From Microbulbifer okhotskensis (GTDB lineage: Bacteria > Pseudomonadota > Gammaproteobacteria > Pseudomonadales > Cellvibrionaceae), in assembly GCF_023895975.1 (NCBI RefSeq), contig NZ_JALBWM010000016.1:1-62342 (forward strand): DNA of 62,342 bases, in the 5' to 3' direction. The notes below the pieces were generated by a model, which had not been told where the DNA came from, did no database searches, and saw only the letters and a program-made list of their open reading frames with translations. This document shows, piece after piece, positions 28,350 to 38,422 of this stretch (positions are counted from its first letter, which is position 1; every line of letters starts with the position of its first letter). Made by a program: the position numbers and the translations under genes.

Positions 28350-29246
28350 TTAGTTGTCCTCTTCCGGAGGCTTGCGCATATGGGCCACTCGCAGCAGATG
28401 TATCTGGCGGCTATCCGCATAGAGTACCCGGAACATAAAGTCCCCCAACCTAGTGACTTCATCCCGGCCCGGCAAATGGCCGAATGATTGCATAATGAGA
28501 CCGCCAACAGTGTCGAATTCTTCGTCACTAAATGCGCTATCGAAAAATTCATTAAACTCTTCGATGGGGGTGAGTGCTTTGACTATGTAGTCGTTTTCTC
28601 CGACTTTGCGGATAAAGCTATCTGCTTCTTCCTCATCGGTTTCATCCTCAATTTCCCCGACTATTTCTTCGAGGATGTCTTCAATGGTGACAACTCCCGA
28701 AACACCGCCGTATTCGTCAATCACCACCGCCATGTGGTAGCGGTTCTCACGGAACTCCCGCAAGAGAATATTCAGGCGTTTGCTCTCAGGAATAATATTC
28801 GCGGGTCGAATCAGATTTTCGAGCTGAAATTCATCGAAGCCTTTCAGCAAAAGGGGTAGAAGGTCTTTGGCCAGCAGTATCCCTCGGATGTCATCGACAC
28901 TCTCTCCGACAACGGGGAAGCGGGAGTGGCCCGACTCAATAATTTTGGGGAGGAATTCTTCAGGCTTGTCGTGGATGCCTACTACAACCATTTGCGAGCG
29001 GGGGATCATGATCTCTCGAACCTGCTGGCTGGATACATCCAGGGCGCCTTCGATGATAGATAGCGCCTCTGCGTCTACCAGTTGGTTCTCGGCAGCATCC
29101 TTGATGATATCCAGCAGTTCATCGCGAGATTTGGGTTCAGCGGAGAAAGCGCTGAACAACTTTTCCAGCCAACTTTTTTCACTCGGCCGGGATTTACCCG
29201 TTGAGTGGCTACTTGGGGGCTCGTCTGTGGTCATGGAAGTGGCCAT
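28350..29246 (-). CDS. corC: HlyC/CorC family protein (CBS-pair, YbeX)
   Basis: The 298-aa cytoplasmic protein carries a CBS pair: the first, around residues 75-135 (VREIMIPRSQMVVVGI; SRFPVVGESVDDIRG), the second around 140-200 (YHMAVVIDEYGGVSGVVTIEDILEEIVGEI), then a CorC_HlyC transporter-associated domain. It lacks the membrane DUF21 domain, as expected of CorC/YbeX. In E. coli it is linked to magnesium/cobalt efflux and to ribosome-related stress through its neighbours ybeY and phoH. Confidence 0.93.
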   Translation of the reverse strand: MATSMTTDEPPSSHSTGKSRPSEKSWLEKLFSAFSAEPKSRDELLDIIKDAAENQLVDAEALSIIEGALDVSSQQVREIMIPRSQMVVVGIHDKPEEFLPKIIESGHSRFPVVGESVDDIRGILLAKDLLPLLLKGFDEFQLENLIRPANIIPESKRLNILLREFRENRYHMAVVIDEYGGVSGVVTIEDILEEIVGEIEDETDEEEADSFIRKVGENDYIVKALTPIEEFNEFFDSAFSDEEFDTVGGLIMQSFGHLPGRDEVTRLGDFMFRVLYADSRQIHLLRVAHMRKPPEEDN

Positions 29247-29316
29247 GCTCCGGGATTCTCTCGTTTGTGGGTAAATTCAGTAGCAGCTTGCTATTAACTC
29301 GGTAGTACAGCGGCTA

Positions 29317-29787
29317 TCACCCGGCTTCTTCAAGCGGGGTGTAGGGGTCTGCAAAGCCGAGGCTGGCCAGCAACCCCGTTTCCAGGTTTTCCATCTCTTC
29401 GGCATCTGCATCCTCGATATGATCGTAACCTAGAAGGTGCAGTGTGCCATGGACCACCATATGTGCCCAGTGCGCCAACAGTGATTTGCTTTGTTGCTCC
29501 GCTTCCTGTGCCACTATCGGGGCACAGATCACAAGGTCCCCGAGCATTGGAAGATCGAGCTCCGCAGGAAAATCTGTCTGGAAGGATAAAACGTTGGTGG
29601 GTTTGTCCTTGCCCCGGTACCGGAAATTCAGGTCCTGGCTCTCACTTTCGTCGACGATACGCACTGACAGTTCCGCCTCTTTTCGGTGGGTTGCAAGTGC
29701 TTTCTGTATCCAGGAGTTGATAACCTCATCAGAGGGGAGGCTATTGCAGCGGGTGGCCCGCTGCACGTCGAGTGTTAAATCAATCAT
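29317..29787 (-). CDS. ybeY: Endoribonuclease YbeY
   Basis: The 156-aa product shows the zinc-binding signature H-x3-H-x5-H in [13 protein letters not shown] near residues 111-123 and the [18 protein letters not shown] segment near residues 54-72. YbeY acts in 16S rRNA 3'-end maturation and ribosome quality control. It is 17 bases after phoH. Confidence 0.95.
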   Translation of the reverse strand: MIDLTLDVQRATRCNSLPSDEVINSWIQKALATHRKEAELSVRIVDESESQDLNFRYRGKDKPTNVLSFQTDFPAELDLPMLGDLVICAPIVAQEAEQQSKSLLAHWAHMVVHGTLHLLGYDHIEDADAEEMENLETGLLASLGFADPYTPLEEAG

Positions 29788-29804
29788 AAATCGTGTGCGG
29801 AGCT

Positions 29805-30911
29805 CTACGCAGCATTTTCGTCTGCTTTACTGGGTGTCCTGTCTGCGGTTGCGGTGGCCATTTCGAGCTCAGCTTCGTGGATATCATAGGCCTCCACGAT
29901 ACGCTGCACGAGGGGGTGGCGAACCACATCTTTGGCTCCGAAGTGGGTAAAACTGATACCGTTGACCTTTCCCAGCACTCCGACCGCATGACGCAGGCCG
30001 GAAGCTTGTCCGCGTGGTAGATCGACCTGGCTGGGATCCCCGGTTATCACCGCCGTCGAGCCAAAGCCGATTCGCGTCAAGAACATTTTCATCTGCTCGC
30101 GAGTGGTATTTTGACTTTCATCGAGGATGACAAAGGCGTTATTCAGGGTGCGCCCCCGCATATAGGCGAGCGGAGCCACTTCGATAACATTGCGTTCAAT
30201 CAATTTCCCCACAGTTTCAAAGCCCAGCATCTCGTAGAGAGCGTCGTAAAGAGGGCGGAGGTAGGGGTCGACTTTTTGGCTCAAATCACCGGGGAGAAAG
30301 CCGAGTTTTTCACCGGCTTCAACGGCGGGTCGAACCAGCAAAATTCGCTCGACCTCATCCTTGAGCAGTGCTTCAACAGCACAGGCCACAGCCAGATAGG
30401 TCTTGCCGGTTCCCGCAGGCCCGATACCAAAGTTGATATCGTTGGTTTGTACCGCGTGAACGTATTTGCGCTGATTGAGACCTCGGGGGCGTACCGAGCA
30501 TTTTTGAGTGCGAATCAGGACTACTGAGTCAGCTTCTGTGGATTCGTTGTCTGAACCCTTATTGAGGAGTTCTTCAATGCCAGCTTGCTGCAGAGCTAAA
30601 TGGATTTCATTGGGTGTCAGGTAATCCTTTGTATCGGTCTCTTTATAGAGAAATCGCAGTAGTTCGCCTGCAACACGTGCGGATTTGGACTCGCCATAAA
30701 ACGAAAACTGGTTGCCCCGATTGCGTATTTCAATACCCAGGCGCTGCTCTATTTGGCGCAGGTGTTGGTCAAATTGACCGCAAAGGTTGGCGAGACGGCG
30801 AGCGTCATTGGGTTCTAGAGTGATGCTGTGAGCGAGGGTTTGTGTTTCCAAATTGGTTTCCGGCACCTTTAATCCAAGGGTTACATTGCTAGGGTATACC
30901 CATTTTCCCAC
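29805..30911 (-). CDS. ybeZ: PhoH family ATPase (YbeZ)
   Basis: The 368-aa frame contains the PhoH P-loop ATPase: [13 protein letters not shown] near residue 158-170, [17 protein letters not shown], the Walker B-like [10 protein letters not shown] near residue 263 and [12 protein letters not shown]. The N-terminal part resembles a KH-like RNA-binding segment ([19 protein letters not shown]). The listed GTG start has no good ribosome binding site; a TTG 20 codons later (30851), in front of [10 protein letters not shown], is an alternative and agrees better with family starts. It partners YbeY in RNA processing. Confidence 0.93.
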   Translation of the reverse strand: MGKWVYPSNVTLGLKVPETNLETQTLAHSITLEPNDARRLANLCGQFDQHLRQIEQRLGIEIRNRGNQFSFYGESKSARVAGELLRFLYKETDTKDYLTPNEIHLALQQAGIEELLNKGSDNESTEADSVVLIRTQKCSVRPRGLNQRKYVHAVQTNDINFGIGPAGTGKTYLAVACAVEALLKDEVERILLVRPAVEAGEKLGFLPGDLSQKVDPYLRPLYDALYEMLGFETVGKLIERNVIEVAPLAYMRGRTLNNAFVILDESQNTTREQMKMFLTRIGFGSTAVITGDPSQVDLPRGQASGLRHAVGVLGKVNGISFTHFGAKDVVRHPLVQRIVEAYDIHEAELEMATATADRTPSKADENAA

Positions 30912-30961
30912 TATGGGAAAGAGGTGATTCCTACAAATAGATTCTAACTCTACCTAATTTT

Positions 30962-30978
30962 AATTACAGAATGTAATT
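30962..30978. promoter_or_regulatory. Dyad AATTACA-GAA-TGTAATT upstream of phoH
   Basis: A perfect 7-bp inverted repeat with 3-base spacer lies 50 bases before the annotated phoH start. It has the size of an operator. No regulator can be assigned. Confidence 0.35.
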
Positions 30979-31004
30979 TGATCGGCAAGTGGAGCCTATT
31001 TTGG

Positions 31005-31037
31005 CGGCAGGATGTGGTTTTTGGGCACATCCTGCCG
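31005..31037. repeat. 12-bp perfect hairpin in the miaB-phoH gap
   Basis: CGGCAGGATGTG pairs perfectly with CACATCCTGCCG across a 9-base loop, 23 bases past the miaB stop. No T-run follows on the minus strand, so it may stabilise or mark the 3' end of miaB mRNA, rather than be a simple terminator. Confidence 0.55.
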
Positions 31038-31060
31038 GGATTTAAGTGGTTTACAGGACA

Positions 31061-32428
31061 CTAGAAAAGATCTTCATCCAGCTCTGAGGTGAGCAAAGTG
31101 CCGCGCAGGGAGTTTGGTAGTGCTTCCTCAACCAAAATATCGGCAAATTTACCAATCAGGGCGAGGTCGTCTGCGCGGAAATTGACGACGCGGTTGTTCT
31201 CTGTCCGCGCTTGCAGTTGCCCTGGGTCTTTCTTGGAAACTCCAGTCACCAGGACGCGCTCAGTATTCCCTACCATCCGGCGGGCAATAGCGGCCGCTTG
31301 CTGGTTGATACGGGATTGCAGAAGCTGCAGGCGTTGCTTCTTAACCTCTTCCGGTGTGTCATCTGGCAGGTCGGCAGCGGGTGTACCGGGACGGGGAGAA
31401 TAAATAAAGCTGAATGAGATATCGAAGCCCACGTCCTGGATTAAATTCATCGTGGCTTCAAAGTCCCTGTCGGTCTCACCGGGGAAGCCGATAATAAAAT
31501 CGGAGGACAGGCAGATATCTGGGCGAATCTTTTTCAGACGGCGAATTTTGGATTTGTATTCCAAGGCGGTATGGCCGCGCTTCATGGCCATCAGGATACG
31601 ATCTGAGCCGCTTTGAACGGGCAGGTGCAAATGGCTGACAAGCTCCGGAACCTGGGCGTAAACGTCAATTAGAGCGTCCGAGAATTCGACCGGATGGGAG
31701 GTGGTGTAGCGGATGCGGTCGATGCCATCAATTGCTGCGACGTAGGTGATCAGCTCGGCGAAGTCGGCTTCGTGGCTGTCTTCCCCGGCAGCTCTGTAAG
31801 CGTTGACGTTTTGCCCGAGCAGGTTGACTTCGCGGACTCCCTGGTCGGCCAAATGGGCAACTTCTTCCAGGACATCAGCTACTGGACGGCTTACTTCTTC
31901 ACCCCGGGTGTAGGGAACCACGCAGAAAGTACAGTACTTGGAGCAGCCTTCCATGATGGACACAAATGCAGAGGCACCGTCCGCTTCTGGTTGTGGCAGG
32001 CGATCGAATTTTTCAATCTCAGGGAAGCTCACATCGACAATGATCGCGCCACTTTTCTGCTCTTTGGTCTCCATCATTTCCGGCAACCGGTGCAGGGTCT
32101 GTGGACCGAAAATAAGATCTACATAAGGGGCGCGCTTAGCAATCGCCTCACCTTCCTGGCTGGCAACGCAGCCGCCAACACCTATCACCAAATCGGGATT
32201 TTTTTCCTTGAGGTGCTTCCAGCGGCCCAGTTGATGGAACAATTTTTCCTGGGCTTTCTCGCGGATAGAACAGGTGTTGACCAATAGTACATCTGCCTCC
32301 TTGGGGTCGTCCGTGGGGACCATATCGTGGGACTCCCCGAGCAGATCGCGCATCCTCGCGGAATCGTACTCGTTCATTTGGCAGCCGTGGGTTTTAATGT
32401 ATAGCTTTTTCACCGATGTTTCGGACAT
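31061..32428 (-). CDS. miaB: tRNA-2-methylthio-N6-dimethylallyladenosine synthase MiaB
   Basis: The 455-aa radical-SAM methylthiotransferase adds the methylthio group to i6A37 of tRNAs. The N-terminal UPF0004 domain has the three cluster cysteines (THGCQMN, NTCSIRE, GGCVA); the radical-SAM motif is [15 protein letters not shown] near residue 157; a C-terminal TRAM domain is present ([13 protein letters not shown]). The length is that of E. coli MiaB (474 aa). It is first in the leftward miaB-phoH-ybeY-corC-lnt block. Confidence 0.96.
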   Translation of the reverse strand: MSETSVKKLYIKTHGCQMNEYDSARMRDLLGESHDMVPTDDPKEADVLLVNTCSIREKAQEKLFHQLGRWKHLKEKNPDLVIGVGGCVASQEGEAIAKRAPYVDLIFGPQTLHRLPEMMETKEQKSGAIIVDVSFPEIEKFDRLPQPEADGASAFVSIMEGCSKYCTFCVVPYTRGEEVSRPVADVLEEVAHLADQGVREVNLLGQNVNAYRAAGEDSHEADFAELITYVAAIDGIDRIRYTTSHPVEFSDALIDVYAQVPELVSHLHLPVQSGSDRILMAMKRGHTALEYKSKIRRLKKIRPDICLSSDFIIGFPGETDRDFEATMNLIQDVGFDISFSFIYSPRPGTPAADLPDDTPEEVKKQRLQLLQSRINQQAAAIARRMVGNTERVLVTGVSKKDPGQLQARTENNRVVNFRADDLALIGKFADILVEEALPNSLRGTLLTSELDEDLF

Positions 32429-32608
32429 ATCGCGCCTGGTTAAAAACTGGTCAACAATTAGGGTGGGGCATTATAGCGATACGGCCCGGCACTGCATAGA
32501 TGGCTATATTAGCTGTTGCGAACCTGTGCTATTCTTGCCCGCTTTTTCGGGCTTTGCCCGTCTTTTGATCAATTTGAGCTTCGGGGTCTTCCCCATCCTG
32601 AGAGACTT

Positions 32609-32941
32609 ATGGCCAACCCGATTTATAAAGTTATTTTCCACAATCAAAACCAAGTGTATGAACTCTACGCGCGAGCCATTTATCAGAGTGATATGTACGG
32701 CTTTATCGAAATTGAGGAGTTTGTTTTCGGGGAGAAGGCCCAGCTCGTGGTGGATCCCAGTGAGGAAAAGCTGAAAACAGAATTTGCGTCAGTAACCCGC
32801 TCATACATTCCGATGCACAGTATTGTGCGCATCGACGAAGTTGAGAAAGAGGGTACCGGCAAGATTGTGGAAGTTAAAGGCGATAAAGTCGCCAAATTCC
32901 CCTTTGCGCCGCCGATCCGACATCCCCAAGACACCGAATAA
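32609..32941 (+). CDS. DUF1820 family protein
   Basis: From ATG 32609 (GAGAG upstream) the product has 110 aa, starting MANPIYKVIFHNQNQVYELYAR, and includes QSDMYGFIEIEEFVFGE and SYIPMHSIVRIDEVEKEGTGKI. This agrees with the small DUF1820 proteins of gammaproteobacteria, which have an Sm-like look and no known function. It is divergent from miaB, with a 180-base shared promoter region, and is closed by a terminator. Confidence 0.87.
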   Translation: MANPIYKVIFHNQNQVYELYARAIYQSDMYGFIEIEEFVFGEKAQLVVDPSEEKLKTEFASVTRSYIPMHSIVRIDEVEKEGTGKIVEVKGDKVAKFPFAPPIRHPQDTE

Positions 32942-32969
32942 ATTCAGCCTCCGTTTTACTTCCCTCAAG

Positions 32970-32991
32970 ACCGGGCCAAGGTCCGGTTTTT
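32970..32991 (+). terminator. Terminator after DUF1820 gene
   Basis: ACCGG pairs with CCGGT (inner pairs also possible), followed by TTTTT, 29 bases after the stop codon. Confidence 0.7.
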
Positions 32992-33258
32992 AGCGTCAAA
33001 TTCATCCCCCGCACCTTTTTTTCCGCTGCAATATAAGCTTCAATAAAAATCCTCCTGACTGTCATCAAATCGCTGCAAAGTGGTGACCTTGACGATCAAC
33101 AGGCTTATATAGGCCTGGTTGCTCTCAATTTGCTAGCAAGAGAATAAATACGAATTTATCGATTTTTCTCAAGTTAGCTCTGGCGACGACCTACATTTTG
33201 CTGCATATCTGCTCTTTAAATAGGTGGGCGGATAACTGGTACAGACTGGAACTTTGCT

Positions 33259-34050
33259 ATGAGCAATCGCTATCGCGCACTGTGGATTTCCGATGTCCAT
33301 TTAGGCAGTAGAGACAGTGAGCCCCATCGACTTGCAGATTTTCTGGCTCAGAATCGTGCCGATACGGTTTACCTGGTTGGGGATATTTTTGATATGCAGG
33401 CACTTTCTCAAGGACGAGGTACATGGTGCCAGGCCTCTTCTCTATTACTGGGCATGCTCTCAGAGCTAAGCAGTTTGACCCCTGAAGTTATTTATATTCC
33501 TGGAAATCATGATGCCCCCATGCGCAGTTGGGTGGGCAAGCGTCTCGGAAATATTCGTATTGAGAGAGACTGCATACATACCGCTTCCGATGGTCGCCGT
33601 TACTGGGTGACCCACGGTGATCAATTTGAGCACCGTATCAAAATAAATCCCGTGAGATACCACATTGGTGACCGCAGTTATTACATGATGCTGCGAATCA
33701 ATCGCTGGATAAATTATTGGCGTAACCGTTTTAATAAGCCCTGGTGGTCTCTCGCCAGTCAGGTGAAAAATCGGGTGGGCGCGGCTCGGCAGATGATGAG
33801 TGATTTTGAGGATGTCGCTACCCGCGAAGCTATTTCTCAAGGATTTGATGGTGTGATCTGTGGGCATATCCATCGACCTGCATTAAGGCATAAGATGATG
33901 TCCGGTAGTGGAGTGACCTATGCCAATTGTGGTGACTGGGTTGATTCCATGAGTGCTGTGGTAGAACAACAAGATGGCAGTTTGGACCTGTTACATTGGT
34001 ACCGGGCACCGAAAATTGCCAGCATAATGACAGAGGTCGTTGCGGCATGA
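33259..34050 (+). CDS. LpxH-like UDP-2,3-diacylglucosamine diphosphatase family phosphoesterase
   Basis: The 263-aa calcineurin-like phosphoesterase has the five metal motifs: SDVHLG (residues 10-15), GDIFD, PGNHD, THGDQF and GHIHRPA. It resembles the larger LpxH-like enzymes annotated as UDP-2,3-diacylglucosamine diphosphatase rather than E. coli LpxH itself (240 aa). The stop overlaps the start of the acyltransferase gene (ATGA), pointing to translational coupling and shared lipid function. Substrate assignment is by family only. Confidence 0.85.
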   Translation: MSNRYRALWISDVHLGSRDSEPHRLADFLAQNRADTVYLVGDIFDMQALSQGRGTWCQASSLLLGMLSELSSLTPEVIYIPGNHDAPMRSWVGKRLGNIRIERDCIHTASDGRRYWVTHGDQFEHRIKINPVRYHIGDRSYYMMLRINRWINYWRNRFNKPWWSLASQVKNRVGAARQMMSDFEDVATREAISQGFDGVICGHIHRPALRHKMMSGSGVTYANCGDWVDSMSAVVEQQDGSLDLLHWYRAPKIASIMTEVVAA

Positions 34051-35735
34051 TTCAACTTGAAAATCTTTTGCTAAAAAATGCCTGGTACAGTGCGGCACCG
34101 CAAAAACCCACTCGCAAATTGGTTTCGGCCACACTAAAAAAAATTTGTTGTGATGAGCAATTGCAAGAATTTACCAGTGGCTTTCCTCATTTAGGCGGTC
34201 TGGATTTTATCCGGCAGGTTTTTGATGGACTCAATTTTCGTTATGAATTAACCCCTTCTGAGCTGGAGAGGATACCTGTCAGTGGCCCCTTGGTCATTGT
34301 TTCTAACCACCCGCTGGGAAGCCTGGACGGCCTAGCTTTGATAGATATGGTTGCCCGTGTGCGCAAAGATGTGCGCGCGGTGGCTAGCCAGTTATTGTGG
34401 AATATCAAGCCATTACGTTCCTATTTATTGCCGGTAGATAATTTTAACGGCCGCACTCGCAGAGCTGATATAGAGGGTATCTACAGCCATTTGGGGGTTG
34501 GAGGGGCGATTATTATTTTCCCTGCGGGAGAAGTGTCCAGGCTTACCCCGCAGGGGGTGCGTGATGGGCGCTGGAATCCGGGCTTTGCCCGTTTTGCGGA
34601 AAAAACTAATGCGCCCATTCTGCCAGTACAGGTACTTGGCAGGAACTCATGGTGGTTTTACGGCCTTTCTATGTTGAACAAGCCACTGTCAACGTTGTGG
34701 TTGATCAGGGAAATGTTTAAACAGGCCAGCCGCAGTATTGATATACGTATCGGACGCCCCCTTGAAGCAGAACACTTTCGCAGCTGGCCATTGATGCCCC
34801 GTGCCAAGGCGGCGCTATGGCGTAAACATGTGCATCAGTTACACCGCTCTCCGGCACCATTAGGGCCTGAATTAATTGTTGCGGCTGAACCCCGGGATGA
34901 GGTGAATAAAGCGGTTAAATCCTGTGAAATTCTCACCGAACAAGGTCAATTTTCTGTGCGGCTCTACCGGCAGAAAGCCGATTGTCCAGTGATGCGAGAG
35001 TTGGCACGGGTGAGAGAAATTGCCTTTCGCGCAGTGGGTGAAGGAACCGGCCAAAGCCGGGATTGGGATGCCTTTGATGCCCATTACGACCATCTTCTGT
35101 TATGGGATTCAGGGCGGCAGAAAATTGCGGGGGCTTATCGTATAGCGGCAACGGAAGAGTTAGCTGCTGACGATATTTACAGTAGTACCTTGTTTAATTA
35201 CCCGCAGGCGCCTCGACAGTGTCTCCCGGATTCAGCCGAACTGGGCCGCAGCTTTCTGTTGCCGGATTACTGGAAAGGGCGAGGTTTGGACCTGTTATGG
35301 TGTGCGATAGGGCAGTGGGTTTTACGCAATAACGTGCGATATCTTTTTGGCCCCGTATCTATGCCTGGCACTTTTTCTGTGCGGGCAAAGTCGGTTATCG
35401 TTCGTTATTTTTCCCATTATTTTGCGCCTGAAAACTCCCTCGGCGATGCCCGCTTACCCTTTCCAGAAGCTCATGACGAATTGCCCAAGCTCCTCGGGAA
35501 TTCAGTCTCTGATATGCGCCAGTTAAAACAAGTTTTGCGCGAAGAGGGAGTCATGCTTCCTCCTCTGTTCAAAAAATATGCATCCCTTACTAAACCGGGT
35601 GGAACCAGTTTTCATGCGTTTAACATTGATCCGGATTTTTGTGATTCGGTGGATGGGCTGGTGGTCGTAGATTTGTCACAGGTGGACGAGAAGTTTGCAA
35701 AACGCTACTTAAGCGCAGAAAATCATCTCCTGTAA
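34047..35735 (+). CDS. Two-domain acyltransferase (PlsC-type plus OlsB-type GNAT), OlsF-like
   Basis: ATG 34047 overlaps the preceding stop by four bases; the protein has 562 aa. The N-terminal domain is a glycerolipid acyltransferase with NHPLGSLDG (H88, D94; the H-x5-D spacing is that of the HPxGxxDG subgroup) and FPAGEVSR. The second half, from about residue 300, matches the OlsB-type N-acyltransferase (RVREIAFRAVGEG; DAHYDHLLLWD; AELGRSFLLPDYWKGRGLDLLW). Known OlsF proteins with this architecture make ornithine lipid from ornithine in one polypeptide. That function is inferred from architecture and is not proven here. A strong terminator follows. Confidence 0.85.
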   Translation: MIQLENLLLKNAWYSAAPQKPTRKLVSATLKKICCDEQLQEFTSGFPHLGGLDFIRQVFDGLNFRYELTPSELERIPVSGPLVIVSNHPLGSLDGLALIDMVARVRKDVRAVASQLLWNIKPLRSYLLPVDNFNGRTRRADIEGIYSHLGVGGAIIIFPAGEVSRLTPQGVRDGRWNPGFARFAEKTNAPILPVQVLGRNSWWFYGLSMLNKPLSTLWLIREMFKQASRSIDIRIGRPLEAEHFRSWPLMPRAKAALWRKHVHQLHRSPAPLGPELIVAAEPRDEVNKAVKSCEILTEQGQFSVRLYRQKADCPVMRELARVREIAFRAVGEGTGQSRDWDAFDAHYDHLLLWDSGRQKIAGAYRIAATEELAADDIYSSTLFNYPQAPRQCLPDSAELGRSFLLPDYWKGRGLDLLWCAIGQWVLRNNVRYLFGPVSMPGTFSVRAKSVIVRYFSHYFAPENSLGDARLPFPEAHDELPKLLGNSVSDMRQLKQVLREEGVMLPPLFKKYASLTKPGGTSFHAFNIDPDFCDSVDGLVVVDLSQVDEKFAKRYLSAENHLL

Positions 35736-35761
35736 AAAGGCAGCCCAGGGTTGCCTTTTTT
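35734..35761 (+). terminator. Terminator after the two-domain acyltransferase
   Basis: AAAAAGGCA pairs with TGCCTTTTT, with further inner pairs, ending in a T-run directly after the stop codon. Confidence 0.85.
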
Positions 35762-35798
35762 GAAAAATGATTTAGCGGTTTGTTCATAAAACTGCTAG

Positions 35799-35820
35799 AG
35801 CCACAATGAATTTTGTGGCT
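35799..35820 (-). terminator. Hairpin after the leftward aminotransferase gene
   Basis: AGCCACAA pairs with TTGTGGCT across a 6-base loop, six bases beyond the stop codon on the minus strand; a short TTTT follows about seven bases later. Confidence 0.55.
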
Positions 35821-35826
35821 GCTACG

Positions 35827-37101
35827 CTAAGCCATGTCGAGTTTTTTACGCAGACTTGCCAGCTTCACACAGAGCACAAATACAGACATTGCTGTATCCA
35901 ATTCTTCTAATGGTGGGAAGCTTGGTGCGATGCGGATATTATTATCCTCCGGATCTTCTCCGTAGGGAAAGGTGGCACCTGCAGGAGTGAGTTTTACCCC
36001 AGCATCGGCGGCAAGTTTTACCACTGCTTTGGCGCAACCGGGAAGTGTATTAAAGGATACAAAGTACCCTCCTTCCGGTTTCTCCCAAGTACCCATAGCT
36101 GCATCTGTCAGTGCATTGTGTAAATGTTCCAGCACACATTTAAATTTAGGGCGTAAAATACTAGCGTGCTTACGCATATGCTCATTCAGACTGGTGTACT
36201 CGGTAAAAAAACGCGAGTGACGCAGTTGGTTGACTTTCTCAGGACCAATGGTCATGGCTTGCATTTGCGCTTTCAGTGAATTCAGGTTGGCTTGGCTGGC
36301 GCTGACGAAGGCAACCCCCGAACCTGCGTGGGTCACCTTTGATGTCGATGCAAATTGCAAGACGCAATCGGCAGTATCATTTTCTAGGGTTGCAGTGCGG
36401 ATATTGGTGAGGTTTATAGGATGTCCAAAGTCGTGCACTGAGTATGCATTGTCCCAGAAAATCCGGAAGCCAGGGCTGGCAACCAGCCCCAGTTGTGCAA
36501 TACGCCCTACAGTTTCTTTACTGTAAGTGGTTCCTGTGGGGTTAGAGAATTTGGGGACACACCAGATACCAATAATGTCTGAGTCTTCTTGGACCAGTTT
36601 CTCGACGGTATCCATATCGGGTCCATTCGCACCCATAGGGATATTGATCATCTCAATACCCAGCTGCTCACAGATGGTGAAATGGCGATCATAGCCAGGA
36701 ACCGGGCAGAGAAATTTGGGGGCTTTCAATTCACGCCAGGCAGTGTTGCCGGCAAAGCCAAATAGGTAGCCGTTAAGAACGGCGTAATACATCAAGGTGA
36801 GTGAGCTATTACCACCAGCAATGACCTCCTCAACAGGCACCTGGAGCATTTCAGCGCCGAGTTCCCGGGCACAGTTTAGGCCAACTAAGCCGCCATAGTT
36901 ACGGGTATCAGTGCCATCTGCTGTTCGGTAGTCCGAGGACAGAATACCATCGAGCTTGTCTGATAGGTTCAACTGCTCCGCCGAAGGTTTGCCGCGGGTA
37001 ATGTCCAGGTTTAGCCCGTGCTGGCAAATTTTCTTATAGTGGGCACTTAATTCTTTTTCCCACTCGATCAATTGTTCTTGTGTGGCGGACTCGATATGCA
37101 C
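35827..37101 (-). CDS. Class I/II aminotransferase, MocR/AspAT 1c-like (PF12897 type)
   Basis: The 424-aa PLP enzyme begins with the hallmark LDITRGKPSAEQLNLSD near residues 33-49 of this subgroup. The PLP-binding elements are GGNSSLTLMYY, WCVPKFSNPTGTTYS, and the Schiff-base lysine in FASTSKVTHAGSGVAF near residue 254. Characterised members are aspartate aminotransferases of the 1c type; the substrate here is not proven. No helix-turn-helix domain is attached. The gene is monocistronic, with the hairpin above as probable end. Confidence 0.87.
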   Translation of the reverse strand: MHIESATQEQLIEWEKELSAHYKKICQHGLNLDITRGKPSAEQLNLSDKLDGILSSDYRTADGTDTRNYGGLVGLNCARELGAEMLQVPVEEVIAGGNSSLTLMYYAVLNGYLFGFAGNTAWRELKAPKFLCPVPGYDRHFTICEQLGIEMINIPMGANGPDMDTVEKLVQEDSDIIGIWCVPKFSNPTGTTYSKETVGRIAQLGLVASPGFRIFWDNAYSVHDFGHPINLTNIRTATLENDTADCVLQFASTSKVTHAGSGVAFVSASQANLNSLKAQMQAMTIGPEKVNQLRHSRFFTEYTSLNEHMRKHASILRPKFKCVLEHLHNALTDAAMGTWEKPEGGYFVSFNTLPGCAKAVVKLAADAGVKLTPAGATFPYGEDPEDNNIRIAPSFPPLEELDTAMSVFVLCVKLASLRKKLDMA

Positions 37102-37315
37102 TTGGACTCCCCTGGCGGAAAATTTGAGTGGGTGAGCTTATCAGTCTCGCACTGGGTTCGTCAGCAGAAATCAGCTTAAGAGCCGTTAGTTTCTATTGAA
37201 TCTATTCTGTAATAATACCCTGGGGTGGATTGAACTTTTGATCCATGAAAGTTCCTCTGCCCAGTCAGCAGCGCTTCCATCACTGTATAAATCAGAGAGA
37301 AAGAAGTCTCTACCG

Positions 37316-38182
37316 TCATTGGCTGGATAAAGTGCGGAAATCCTGGGCGTAGTCTCGCAGGGTTTTACTCAAATGGTGGCGTTGGGCTGGGCTGGTGCTC
37401 GACAAAATTTGCTTGCCCAGCTCGCGAGCTTGTTGGTGGCGCTCTTCTTGGGTTTTACGATATTGGTCTGACCAGAGTTGTTCGGGATTCTCCAGCAGAT
37501 CGCGTAATTTATCTAAATAGCCTGGCGGTTTTTGTCGTAGCAGATCAATAACGGCATCTTGCCAAAGGTGTTGTTGCTCACTGCGCAATAGCGGGTTGTA
37601 TTCCACTTGTGCGACCCAGGCAGCAATGAGCTGCTTCTGTGACTCAGTCAAAGTGCCCAGCCAGCGCCTGCTTTCGCGTCTAATTTGCCGGTCTCGGCGC
37701 CGCTGGATTTTCCATGGCGAGCGCTGCCATTTTTCCAGCATTTTCCGTTGTTTTTTTCTTAGATTTTGCTGTAGTTGATCAATTTGGTGGGGTGTCAATT
37801 GTGCAGCTATCGGAAGTAGTAAATCGTAGGCGTTGCTACTGGCGGCATGTATAAATTGCCGCAATTGCTTTTCAACTGGCGCCAGCTGCGGTGTTTCCAA
37901 TTGCCCTTGTTCAACTTCATTGGCTAGTTGGGAGAGGAAGTCGGCATAACGAGGTAGCTGAGTCTGCCGGTGCCAATGAAAAAAGCTGCTCAGAGCCGCC
38001 TGTAATTCCTGCTTCTGACGCTGGGTTAGGTTGACATAGTCATGCAGTTTCCAGCGTATTAAGTAGTCGACATTATTGTAAGCGAATTGAATACTCGAGC
38101 AGCTGCCGATAAACGTAGCTACCAGAAAAAGAAAGACAAAGTGCCACTTTAGCCTTGTACCATTGCCCCTAAATTGGGCCAT
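37316..38182 (-). CDS. DUF6279 family lipoprotein
   Basis: ATG 38182 with AGGA seven bases upstream is chosen; the frame runs 100 codons further but crosses the next promoter region. The 288-aa product has a lipoprotein signal (FLVATFIGSCSSIQFAYNN, Cys near residue 28). The rest is helical, with YLIRWKLHDYVNLTQRQKQEL, typical of DUF6279, and many Arg/Gln-rich helices. The function is unknown; it is likely anchored in the outer membrane or periplasm. Confidence 0.82.
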   Translation of the reverse strand: MAQFRGNGTRLKWHFVFLFLVATFIGSCSSIQFAYNNVDYLIRWKLHDYVNLTQRQKQELQAALSSFFHWHRQTQLPRYADFLSQLANEVEQGQLETPQLAPVEKQLRQFIHAASSNAYDLLLPIAAQLTPHQIDQLQQNLRKKQRKMLEKWQRSPWKIQRRRDRQIRRESRRWLGTLTESQKQLIAAWVAQVEYNPLLRSEQQHLWQDAVIDLLRQKPPGYLDKLRDLLENPEQLWSDQYRKTQEERHQQARELGKQILSSTSPAQRHHLSKTLRDYAQDFRTLSSQ

Positions 38183-38422
38183 TGATTGTTCCTGTGGTTT
38201 GTCCGGCAGTGAGTCACAGTACTCCATCAAGCATAGATGATGCTGTTGCAGCCAGTTATTAACCCTGCACATTGTGTCAATAATCCGAGCTGAGTCATTG
38301 CCAGGGCATAGACTGTTTGAGAGGAAGGCGCAATAAGACTGTCCGAATCGTACAGCGTGCAGATTAAAGGGTGGTCTTGTTGAGGCTGCACCCATATTTT
38401 TAGTGACGTAGGTGGGTCGAAT

